64,000 nt of DNA from Microbacterium laevaniformans (GTDB lineage: Bacteria; Actinomycetota; Actinomycetes; Actinomycetales; Microbacteriaceae). Location: the NCBI RefSeq assembly GCF_016907555.1, contig NZ_JAFBCE010000001.1, positions 1,302,001 through 1,366,000 on the forward strand, read 5' to 3'. Position numbers and translations under genes: made by a program. Shown here one piece after another: positions 53,674 to 61,259 of this stretch (its first letter is position 1; every line of letters begins with the position of its first letter). The notes beneath the pieces are model-generated. The model was not told where the DNA came from and did not search any database. It saw only the letters and a program-made list of their open reading frames with translations.

Positions 53674-54714
53674 ATGGGCGAGCAACGCGAAGTAGGTGAC
53701 GGCATGATCGGTGCTCAGCATGTGCTGGTGTCGGAGCTGCTGGGAGACGCAGGCCAGCGATACTTCGCGGAGGGTTTCCGAGCTGTGCAGCAGAGCTTGC
53801 GTCGGATAGAGGTCAGCCGAACCCCGGAGTCCAACGCTCGGGTGAAGGCCGTGTTGGGCTTGAGCTACCCGGAGGCATGGTCCTCGAAAGCAGGACAGGA
53901 GTCCCGCCGCCCGCATCTGTCGACGCTCGACGCCCTTGTGGCTGCGGCGCAACTCGCGGAGGCGATCCTGGTCAGCGCGATGGACTTGTCGTCCGCCGAG
54001 AGGAGATGGGTCTGGTTACAGCGAGCCACCATCCGCGCCGGCGCCAAGGCTGTCGAAGATCTTGGCGAGGTCGAGGTCGCCGGAGAGTTGGTGGAGTCTC
54101 GGCCATATGACAATCCGCTGTTCTCGAACAGTCGGCTGCTCCGAACTCGCTTCACGATCGGGGCTCTCCGTGTCGAGCTGGACATCGTTTCTCCGGTCGC
54201 GCAGGCACGCACCATCTCGCAGTCCTATCGCGACGTAGATGACCTACTCGGCTGCAAAAGCGAGCGCTACTACGGAGAGGGCTTCAAAGCTGATCGGATC
54301 ACGATCGGGGACGGGTGGCTTACCGACGAGACGACGATCCACGTGCCGGTGTCCAGGTCGAGTGCGCGCGACTATCTCGACATCGGTTCGTCGTACACGC
54401 TGAGCCCGACCTTCGTGAACTGCATCCTCGGACAGGCGCAAGTCAGCCAGCTGATGCTGTACTCCCTCGATCACATGGATAGATCGGTGTCGGACAACCT
54501 CTGGATGCGCCACGTCGAGTTGACCTCTCACGGCCCGCACCTGCACCACGAGGCCGAGTTCGACGCTGAGGCACGCGTCTCCCGCACCCGGCTGTTGCCG
54601 ATGAACGGCCAGACCTGGCGGGTAACGGACTTCACTGGCCATTTCGGCCCCATCTCCGCCCGTTACAACCTCGCTCACGCACTTCCCTCATCGAAAGGTT
54701 CTCAGAACGGATGA
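53674..54714 (+). CDS. AvrD family protein
   Basis: 346 residues (336 from a second ATG with AGGTG upstream). It follows the AvrD pattern from end to end: AGQRYFAEGFRAV, SYPEAWSSK, PHLSTLDALVAAAQLAEA, VWLQRATIRAG, DDLLGCKSERYYGEGFKAD, QVSQLMLYSLD and NLWMRHVEL. P. syringae AvrD (about 310 residues) directs synthesis of syringolides, acylated sugar-lactone elicitors. The two repeated YF-EGF segments suggest two related folds in tandem. It is first in a four-gene coupled operon and overlaps the next gene by 4 bp. The product made here is unknown. Confidence 0.82.
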   Translation: MGEQREVGDGMIGAQHVLVSELLGDAGQRYFAEGFRAVQQSLRRIEVSRTPESNARVKAVLGLSYPEAWSSKAGQESRRPHLSTLDALVAAAQLAEAILVSAMDLSSAERRWVWLQRATIRAGAKAVEDLGEVEVAGELVESRPYDNPLFSNSRLLRTRFTIGALRVELDIVSPVAQARTISQSYRDVDDLLGCKSERYYGEGFKADRITIGDGWLTDETTIHVPVSRSSARDYLDIGSSYTLSPTFVNCILGQAQVSQLMLYSLDHMDRSVSDNLWMRHVELTSHGPHLHHEAEFDAEARVSRTRLLPMNGQTWRVTDFTGHFGPISARYNLAHALPSSKGSQNG

Positions 54715-55415
54715 AGATCGCGATCTCCGGCACGTACTCCACGGGAAAGACGACCACATCGTATGCGCTGTCGCATCTCACAGGAATCCCCAGAACGCAC
54801 GCGAAGACGATGCGCGAACTTCTGCCCGATGTCGCACCCGGCCGACGACTCGAAGACTGCGGGGTGCCGGAGCTAATCCAGCTCGGCATCCTGCGCTTCT
54901 CTGAGAGATATCGCCACGAAGGCCAACTGCCCGACGGGTTCGTCTCTGACGGATCGGCCCTGCACGAATGGTCGTACGGCAAGATGCGCGCACAAGTCGG
55001 CATCAACCCTCAGGACCCGACGAGCGTCCCATCTCGGGAAACCGGAGAGGCACAGGCACTTGAGGTATCGATGGACGCCATCGGGGCAATCGCCAAGAGG
55101 CACGCCAAGCGGGGGTATGACGTGTTCATCCATCTGCCCATCGAGTTCCCTCTGGTTGCAGACGGACACCGGCCCGTTTCGGAGGAGTTCAGACATCGCT
55201 CCAGTGACCTTCTGCTCGACACGCTGCGAGAACTGTCCATTCCCGTGCACGTCATTGGTGGCGACCTTTCCACGCGCTTATCAAGCATCGCCTCCACGCT
55301 TAGGCTGCCGCAAATCATGAGCATCGACGAAGCACTCGACCGGGCACGCGCCGATCTCGCCGCTCTGGACACGAGCGACGAGTTGGCTCGATCGGAGGCA
55401 AACACAGGTGAGTAG
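54711..55415 (+). CDS. P-loop kinase-like ATPase
   Basis: 234 residues starting MKIAISGTYSTGKTTTSYAL, with a Walker A loop at residues 7-14 right at the N-terminus. FVSDGSALHEWSYGKM and YDVFIHLPIEFPLVADGHRP resemble the substrate-binding and lid regions of NadR-like/AAA_28 kinases. A small-molecule or nucleoside phosphotransfer is likely, perhaps on an intermediate of the AvrD product; this is inference. It is translationally coupled to avrD (ATGA) and to the MFS gene (8-bp overlap). Confidence 0.75.
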   Translation: MKIAISGTYSTGKTTTSYALSHLTGIPRTHAKTMRELLPDVAPGRRLEDCGVPELIQLGILRFSERYRHEGQLPDGFVSDGSALHEWSYGKMRAQVGINPQDPTSVPSRETGEAQALEVSMDAIGAIAKRHAKRGYDVFIHLPIEFPLVADGHRPVSEEFRHRSSDLLLDTLRELSIPVHVIGGDLSTRLSSIASTLRLPQIMSIDEALDRARADLAALDTSDELARSEANTGE

Positions 55416-56790
55416 CACTCAGGCGTCCACGCGCACAGCCGTGCGTCTGGCTCCGGTCTTCGCGATCGGGCTCAGCTTCTTCGTCGGCAATCTCGACGCA
55501 ACCGTAGTCAATGTAGCCACGACGCAGATCGGTGTTGATCTGGACGCTTCCACCACTGTCGTCGCATGGACGGTCAACGGGTTCGTCCTCGCTGTGGCGG
55601 CTCTGCTGCTGTTCGCCGGCGATCTGGCCGGGCGCTTCGGCGCGCGGCGCTTGTACGTGTGCGGGCTCGTGCTGTTCACCGCCGCGAGCGTGCTCGCAGG
55701 CCTGGCGACCACGGCTCCGATGCTCATCGGTGCCCGCGTGGCCCAAGGCGTGGGAGCTGCGCTCTTCCAGCCTGCCGGGCTTGTGTTGCTCGGGGCCGCG
55801 TACCCCGAGACAGGCGTCCGCCAACGCATGATCGGATTATGGGCGGCGATGGGGGCCGCAGCCGCTGCACTCGGGCCGATGATCGGCGGGTTCATCGTAG
55901 CTGGGCTCGGATGGCGGTGGATCTTCTGGGTCAACCTGCCCATCGGCATCGCTGCGATCTGGATGTCGCTCGTCGTGCTCCCCGCTCTGCCGGTGCGCGC
56001 CCGCCGTATCCCGGTGGCTGGGCATCTGCTGTTCGCCCTCGCCATCGCGGGCTTTGCCGTAGCGCTCATGCAAGGTCCCGACGCGGGGTGGGGCGCGCCC
56101 GTGACGGTTGCGGGAATCGCTGCGGCGATTGTTGGCCTCGTGTGCTTCGCCTGGTGGCAGAGTCGCAGTTCTGGAGAGGTCTATCCGGGTCGGATTCTGC
56201 GAAACCGGGACTTCTCGCTCGCGAACGTTGTCGGCGTGTTCATGAACGTCGGCTTGTTCGGTGGTGTGTTCCTCGTCTCCATCCTTCTCCAGCAAGGATT
56301 GAGCTCGGGGCCGCTGACTGCCGGGCTCCAACTCCTGCCGATGATGGTTGTGTTCGTCATCGGGAATCTCGCCTTCTCCCGACTTAGCGGCCGACTCGGC
56401 CCACGGGGCGCGATCATTATCGGCATGAGCGCCGCGACGATCGCGGTTGCGGTCCTCGCCCTCGTATCGATCCGCGATGTCTCATACCCCTGGTTGGCCG
56501 TCTGTCTGGCCGTCGCTCACCTCGGTCTGGGCGTCGCCTCTCCGGCCATGACATCCGCAATGATGAACAGCATCGAACCCCGGGACACTGGCCTCGCCGG
56601 TGCCGTGATGAACGTCAACCGCCAGCTTGGCTCGCTCATCGGCGTCGCGATCGCCGCGGGTCTGCTGACGACGACCGCGAGTCCCGCCGCGGCGGCACCG
56701 ATGATGTTCGGTCTGACCGTCGTTGGATACGCCATTGCCGCCATCGCGGGCGTCCGCCTCCACAAGACCACTCGGAGCGCTGAGGCATGA
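55408..56790 (+). CDS. MFS exporter, DHA2 (EmrB/QacA) type
   Basis: 460 residues with about 14 hydrophobic segments. TM1 has SFFVGNLDATVVNVATTQIG, the DHA2 motif D1; motif A is DLAGRFGARR; motif C-like GAAAAALGPMIGGFIV lies in TM5. DHA2 proteins export drugs or metabolites by proton antiport. The GTG start overlaps the kinase-like gene by 8 bp and the end overlaps the next reductase by 4 bp. Export of, or resistance to, the cassette's product is the natural role. Confidence 0.88.
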   Translation: MSSTQASTRTAVRLAPVFAIGLSFFVGNLDATVVNVATTQIGVDLDASTTVVAWTVNGFVLAVAALLLFAGDLAGRFGARRLYVCGLVLFTAASVLAGLATTAPMLIGARVAQGVGAALFQPAGLVLLGAAYPETGVRQRMIGLWAAMGAAAAALGPMIGGFIVAGLGWRWIFWVNLPIGIAAIWMSLVVLPALPVRARRIPVAGHLLFALAIAGFAVALMQGPDAGWGAPVTVAGIAAAIVGLVCFAWWQSRSSGEVYPGRILRNRDFSLANVVGVFMNVGLFGGVFLVSILLQQGLSSGPLTAGLQLLPMMVVFVIGNLAFSRLSGRLGPRGAIIIGMSAATIAVAVLALVSIRDVSYPWLAVCLAVAHLGLGVASPAMTSAMMNSIEPRDTGLAGAVMNVNRQLGSLIGVAIAAGLLTTTASPAAAAPMMFGLTVVGYAIAAIAGVRLHKTTRSAEA

Positions 56791-57872
56791 CGACCGGTTT
56801 GAACAGTCCGTTGAGAATCCGGAGCACCGAACTCGCGAACCGTATCGTTCTTGCTCCGATGGGCGTCGGTCACTGCGACAATGGTGCGCCCGACGATGAC
56901 CTCCGTGCTTTCTACAGGAGAAGGGCAGAGAACGGTGTCGGTCTTCTCATCACCGGCGCCACCTTCATCGACCATCCCACCGCGTCGAACCACGTCCTGC
57001 TGCCCAGCATCGCCGGGCAGCAAGCACAGGACTCTTGGGGCCGCATCGTCGGAGACGTTCACGCCGCGGGGGCCCCGATTCTATTGCAGATCGAGCACGC
57101 GGGCACCGACCGCAACCCGGATTTCTCGCTCGACCCAACCGCGCGAATTCTCGGCCCGAGCGGCGTTGACCAGCACGGACGCGCCTACGGAGAGTCGATG
57201 AGCCCCGACGACATCGATGAGATTATCGCGGCATTTGCACGATCCGCGCGAACGGCCGAGCATCTGGGCTTCGACGGAGTGGAAGTCCACGGTGCGCACG
57301 GCTTCCTCATCGATCAGTTCATCTGGGGTAAGACAAACACGCGCGACGACGAGTACCGCGAGCCCAGCAGATTCGCCGTCGAGGTCATCCAGGCCATCCG
57401 GGCATCGACCGGCCCCGACTTCATCGTCAGCTTCCGCTGGTCGCAATGGAAGATGCACGATTTTGCGGCTCAGGTTGCGAAGACACCTGGAGAGCTGGAG
57501 CGCGTCCTGCGACCGATCGCGGACGCCGGCGTCGACCTGTTCCACGCCTCGACACGTCGCTGGTGGGAACCGCTCTTCCCCGGATCGCCACTCACAGCGG
57601 CCGGATGGACCAAGAAGATCACCAGTATGCCGACGATCGCCGTCGGCTCGGTGGGAACGACCGGCGCAGTCTTCCACTCTGTGTTCCAGGGCCGGGGGGC
57701 AAAGGCAACAGCACCGACAGGTGCCGTTGAGCGGATGCAGCAAGGAGAGTTCGATCTCATCGCCGCCGGGCGGCCGCTACTCGGCGACTCCGAGTGGGCG
57801 GTAAAGGCGCTTTCCGACCGATTCGGGGAAGTTCGCGACTTCGACGCCCATGCGCTCGCGGAACTCCGCTGA
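56787..57872 (+). CDS. Old Yellow Enzyme-like flavin oxidoreductase
   Basis: 361 residues of the FMN-dependent TIM-barrel family: RSTELANRIVLAPMG, GVGLLITGATFID, VEVHGAHGFLIDQFIW (His168, His171), and DLIAAGRPLLGD near the end. OYE enzymes reduce C=C bonds next to carbonyl groups. The usual proton-donor Tyr after the second His is Phe173 here, so the reaction may differ or be slow. The start overlaps the MFS stop by 4 bp. As the operon's last gene it may reduce a butenolide- or enone-type intermediate. Confidence 0.87.
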   Translation: MTTGLNSPLRIRSTELANRIVLAPMGVGHCDNGAPDDDLRAFYRRRAENGVGLLITGATFIDHPTASNHVLLPSIAGQQAQDSWGRIVGDVHAAGAPILLQIEHAGTDRNPDFSLDPTARILGPSGVDQHGRAYGESMSPDDIDEIIAAFARSARTAEHLGFDGVEVHGAHGFLIDQFIWGKTNTRDDEYREPSRFAVEVIQAIRASTGPDFIVSFRWSQWKMHDFAAQVAKTPGELERVLRPIADAGVDLFHASTRRWWEPLFPGSPLTAAGWTKKITSMPTIAVGSVGTTGAVFHSVFQGRGAKATAPTGAVERMQQGEFDLIAAGRPLLGDSEWAVKALSDRFGEVRDFDAHALAELR

Positions 57873-58404
57873 CCATGACTGCCGAGGCTCCGTGGCTGTA
57901 GCCCAAGAACCGCCACCATGTTCTTCAGCGTGTCTCCGCGGCACCTTGCGTCGGACTCGTGCGCGCTCCCCCGCATGGGCGGCATCCGCCGGACAAAAGC
58001 GCACACCTTCTGCTTACGCGGATAGCACCCAAGACCTCGGATGTCACGGTTGACACCGCGCTGTCTCTGCTCGTGCCGGTAAGGGGCCGTGGAGTTCTCT
58101 GGAACGCCTCCGCGTCAGAGCGATGCTTCCTTGTCAGTCGTCTTCCCGCTTGTCCCTAGACACCCTTGCAATCGTCGATTCACGCAACACGGGGCGGCCG
58201 CAGTTCGGACGGGCCTGGCGGGTAGATGAGACGAGCTGTGGCGTGCTTGGTACTCAGCGCAATGCTGCCAAGTCGAGCTTCGTCCGCACCCACGGTTGTC
58301 GGGCAGCTCATGCCACCGCTCCGTTACTGGTTGCTTTCCTGCTGCTGACGGGCGGCGCCTGCAAGGGCGCGCAGGCGGGCGTCCGCGTCTGGATCTGGGT
58401 GGTC
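57873..58404. other. Intergenic region after the AvrD operon
   Basis: No gene is supported in about 530 bp. Short frames lack ribosome sites and family resemblance. It should contain the end of the AvrD operon transcript and the promoter of the next gene. Confidence 0.5.
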
Positions 58405-58424
58405 CACCTCCTTCACGGGAGGTG
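58405..58424 (+). promoter_or_regulatory. Hairpin covering the ribosome site of the next gene
   Basis: CACCTCC-TTCACG-GGAGGTG. The 3' arm is the Shine-Dalgarno sequence of the GTG start 5 nt downstream. Confidence 0.6.
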
Positions 58425-58429
58425 CCACC

Positions 58430-59293
58430 GTGACCAAACACACTCCACCAGCCGGAGGCGACGATGCTGCTGCACAGAGTGGCTCGGCCAGCCACGGCCT
58501 CGAAACCCCGGAAGGGCTGCGCGCCCTGCTGATCCGGTTGCATGGCGCTGGGCCTGGGGCCTGGCATCGTGATCGTGAAGCGGCCGAGTTGATGCGGTAC
58601 ACGGCCGTCAAGTACCGGCCTTTGGCTCGTAAACACGGGCTGGATCCCTGGGAGATTGCCTCGGCAGCGTTCGAGGTCATGCTCGCCCCTTCAACGCCGA
58701 AGGCTGATGATCCGTGGGCTGTGGTCACTCGTGCGGTGCAGATCACCTGTGGCGTCGAGGTGCGGGCGGCGGGGATGCTTGTCTCGACGGGCAAGGTCCG
58801 CCACACGTCCAGGATTGCCGGGTTCCACGACGCCATTCGGTTCGCGGAGCGAGAGCACTTGGCCGACTACCACCCCGCCTTCGCTGTCAACCCCGCCACC
58901 GATGACGACGAAGGCTCCGACGACGGCGACCGTGTCCGGGTCGCTGCTGCCCTGTCGGAGACGGTGGAGCTGTTCGCCTCCACGGGCTGGGATGCTGTGC
59001 TCGTCGCCGATTGCGTGGAGCATCTGGCCTACCGGCTCGCTGATCTGACCTCCCGCGCGAACGCGGTCGAGGTGCTGCGCCGCGACCACACCGTCTCGGT
59101 GCTGCTGGGCGTTCCTGCGAAGTCATGGGCCGCGCTACTGCGGATCGTGCTGGGGCATCCTGACCGCAAACACGCGGGCACCCCGACCGGCGACGGCGTT
59201 CTACTGCGCTTGCTCAGCGGCGAAGCCGTCGACTCCCTACGCTGCGACGCCGCTCTGTTGGCCGCGATCTGGGCCGCGAAGCCGAGGACGTAG
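58430..59293 (+). CDS. Unknown element protein with a sigma-region-2-like segment
   Basis: 287 residues from a GTG behind GGGAGGTG. Residues about 50-80 (ELMRYTAVKYRPLARKHGLD, then PWEIASAAFEVM) look like the core helix of sigma-factor region 2. The centre is acidic (DDDEGSDDGD) and the C-terminal part helical. It has no membrane segment. It precedes the recombinase of the element on the opposite strand and could regulate excision or transfer; this is position-based inference only. Confidence 0.65.
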   Translation: MTKHTPPAGGDDAAAQSGSASHGLETPEGLRALLIRLHGAGPGAWHRDREAAELMRYTAVKYRPLARKHGLDPWEIASAAFEVMLAPSTPKADDPWAVVTRAVQITCGVEVRAAGMLVSTGKVRHTSRIAGFHDAIRFAEREHLADYHPAFAVNPATDDDEGSDDGDRVRVAAALSETVELFASTGWDAVLVADCVEHLAYRLADLTSRANAVEVLRRDHTVSVLLGVPAKSWAALLRIVLGHPDRKHAGTPTGDGVLLRLLSGEAVDSLRCDAALLAAIWAAKPRT

Positions 59294-59348
59294 ACCGCTC
59301 TCTGTGTCTCGTCGGAGGCCGTGCGGGGAGGGCGTCGCACCTGTCAGT

Positions 59349-59567
59349 ATGAGCGCCCCCGCCGAACCCTCCACCCACTACACGCCTCCGCCACCTGTGG
59401 CGGGGTCCACGCTGGGCGCGCGCCTGGCTGCCGCCTCTCGTCAGGTGCAGGGGTTCCCGTCGATGGTGAGCGACCCGGCGGTGCTGGCCGAACTGCGAGG
59501 GCTCTGCGCCGCACCTCACCCCACGAAGTGTGTACCGGTTGCGACGCGACGAGGCCCCACACCCTGA
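59349..59567 (+). CDS. Small unknown protein convergent with the recombinase
   Basis: 72 residues (MSAPAEPSTHYTPPPPVAGS...), Pro-rich at first, then a helix (GARLAAASRQVQGF). It ends in a basic tail. It follows the sigma-like gene in the same direction. A weak candidate without family resemblance. Confidence 0.4.
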   Translation: MSAPAEPSTHYTPPPPVAGSTLGARLAAASRQVQGFPSMVSDPAVLAELRGLCAAPHPTKCVPVATRRGPTP

Positions 59568-59616
59568 ACCGCTTGTGGCGGTCAGGGGCGGGGCCAACAG
59601 CACCCCATCAGAGGGA

Positions 59617-61194
59617 TCAGGCACGCCAGACGAACTCGACCCGGCAGGCGAGAACATCGGCGCGGTACGCAGTACGTCGGACGTGGAACGCCTCGACGGT
59701 CTCGTTGCGGCGTCGCGCCGGGGTCGCACCGTTCATGCCGTCCGGGAGGGCGTGGACGAGCACGGCTTCGAGGATCAGGCTCGCGGCCTGGTACTGCCAC
59801 AACGGACTGCGCCCTGACCACTCGGCGGCGACGGTGGTTACGTCGATGCCCGGCCCAGCCTGATCGGGCGTGGCCGCGGTGTACTCGCGTCGCGTCTGCT
59901 CGATCCGTTCCGCGATCCGAGCACGTTGCCGCACCCACATCGCCTTGTCGATCAACCCGTCATAGTGATCGTCATCGAGCTGCGCGAGGCGTTCCCGGGC
60001 GGCGTCAAGCCGGGCCGCGAGACCCACACGCACCGTCTGATCCGTGCCGGACGCCCTGCGCGTGAACGGGCTGAGAGTGATCTGCTCGAACGCCGCCAGC
60101 ACCGCTTCCTCCACGAGCTTTTCGATGTCGGCGGAGCGGATCGAACGGTGACAGCCGCCCCGCACAGTCTGGACGCACTGGTACACCCCGCCTCGATGCA
60201 CCATCGCCCGCCCGCAATCCGAGCAACGGATCAGCCCAGAGAACGGATACATGCGCTTCGCGACCCCGCTGCCGGGCTGATGAAAGTTCCTCGCCTTCTT
60301 CCTCGCGTCGAGCACGTCGGAGACCTGCTGCCAGGTGTCCTCGTCCACGATCGCAGGCCACACCGCCTCCACCTGCATCTGCGACGACTTCGCCCGGGAG
60401 CCGTCCGGCATGACCGGGCGGTACTCGCGCATGCCTTTGATCGAGGGGCTGCGCAGCACCATCTTGATCGTCTTGTCCGACCACGCACACCCATGGGTGG
60501 TGAGGATGCCCCGCTCGTTCCAATCCGTGCGAATCCGGTACAGCGACTCACCAGCCAGCACCCGCCGCGCGGCCTCCCGCACCAACTCGGCGGTGTCCGG
60601 GTCGATGACGAGCGTGCCACTGACGGCCCGGTAGCCGAACGGCACCCTGCCCCCATGCCAAGTGCCCTCAATCGCTTGCTGCTTCGCCGCCCGCGCCACA
60701 CGCCTCGCGGTGTCGGCTGACGACTTGTTCGCCATCGCCACCAACACCCGAGCCATCGCCACATCCGAGTCCGTGTCCAACCGCAGCGAGCCGGTCACCG
60801 AGCGGACCCCGAACCCGCCGAGCACCTTGGCGTCGATCAAGTCCTCCAAATCCCGAGGGTCACGCACCGCACGATCCAAGTCATACGCGACCATCACCTC
60901 CGCCTCACCCTCGCTCAGGTGCTTGAGCAGCGCGCGGAACTCCGGGCGCACCACGCGCCGCACCCGCTCACCCGAAGGCAGCGTGATCGTGCGCTGCTTG
61001 AACGCCGACGTGTCGTTCTCCCGGAACACCGCCACAACCTCCCAACCGTGGGCGGCGGCGTAGGCGCGGCAGTCGGCCTCCTGCCGATCCACCCCGCGCT
61101 CTGTGCCCTCCGGGTCGTCGCTGATCCTGACGTACACCACCGCCCGCATCGACGATGCTGATCCTGAGGTCTGTTCCTGCTGCTCGTGGCCCAT
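59617..61194 (-). CDS. Large serine recombinase (integrase)
   Basis: 525 residues. The resolvase-type catalytic domain has VVYVRISDD (nucleophile Ser), GVDRQEADCRAYAAAHGW, VMVAYDLDRAVRDPRDLEDL and MARVLVAMANKSSADTARRV. It is followed by a recombinase domain (VPFGYRAV), a zinc ribbon (LIRCSDCGRAM...CVQTVRGGCH) and a coiled-coil segment. It integrates and excises the element at short att cores. It lies next to the right junction, as expected. An extended hairpin covers its ribosome site. Confidence 0.95.
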   Translation of the reverse strand: MGHEQQEQTSGSASSMRAVVYVRISDDPEGTERGVDRQEADCRAYAAAHGWEVVAVFRENDTSAFKQRTITLPSGERVRRVVRPEFRALLKHLSEGEAEVMVAYDLDRAVRDPRDLEDLIDAKVLGGFGVRSVTGSLRLDTDSDVAMARVLVAMANKSSADTARRVARAAKQQAIEGTWHGGRVPFGYRAVSGTLVIDPDTAELVREAARRVLAGESLYRIRTDWNERGILTTHGCAWSDKTIKMVLRSPSIKGMREYRPVMPDGSRAKSSQMQVEAVWPAIVDEDTWQQVSDVLDARKKARNFHQPGSGVAKRMYPFSGLIRCSDCGRAMVHRGGVYQCVQTVRGGCHRSIRSADIEKLVEEAVLAAFEQITLSPFTRRASGTDQTVRVGLAARLDAARERLAQLDDDHYDGLIDKAMWVRQRARIAERIEQTRREYTAATPDQAGPGIDVTTVAAEWSGRSPLWQYQAASLILEAVLVHALPDGMNGATPARRRNETVEAFHVRRTAYRADVLACRVEFVWRA

Positions 61195-61202
61195 CTCCGG
61201 CC

Positions 61203-61231
61203 CACCTTCCTGCTCTCGTGAGAGGTAGGTG
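61203..61231 (-). promoter_or_regulatory. Hairpin upstream of the recombinase gene
   Basis: CACCT...AGGTG encloses CTCTC-GT-GAGAG. In recombinase mRNA the 3' arm holds AGGTG, the likely ribosome site. It touches the att arm, so integration state could affect it. Confidence 0.5.
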
Positions 61232-61249
61232 CGTTTACGGAACCTCGGC

Positions 61250-61259
61250 TAGCCGAGGT
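61250..61259. other. Attachment core, right junction of the inserted element
   Basis: TAGCCGAGGT, identical to the left junction. The junction creates a TAG stop right after CTC GGC in the relaxase frame. Inside the element the core is preceded by its mirror image, so the joined attP reads ACCTCGGCTAGCCGAGGT. Confidence 0.85.

Larger units (their letters stand above)
41867..61259. mobile_element. 19.4-kb integrative mobilisable element with serine recombinase
   Basis: The element is bounded by the same 10-bp core on both sides and inserted in a relaxase-helicase gene, whose frame is restored by removing it. It encodes a large serine recombinase next to the right junction and one complete MobF relaxase, with no coupling protein, VirB-like genes or replication gene recognised. 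It therefore probably integrates by itself but borrows a conjugation apparatus. Its cargo is MDR reductases with MarR/HxlR regulators, a GlcG-like protein, an unknown 627-residue protein and an AvrD operon. Confidence 0.88.

Noticed and set aside
58123..58572. A 149-codon plus-strand frame before the sigma-like gene
   Set aside because: It overlaps the well-started sigma-like gene and its hairpin, and the protein looks like random GC-rich translation.
41867..61259. A complete conjugative (ICE) element
   Set aside because: Only a relaxase and recombinase are present. No coupling ATPase, VirB4-like ATPase or other transfer channel genes were found, so a mobilisable element is the better description.
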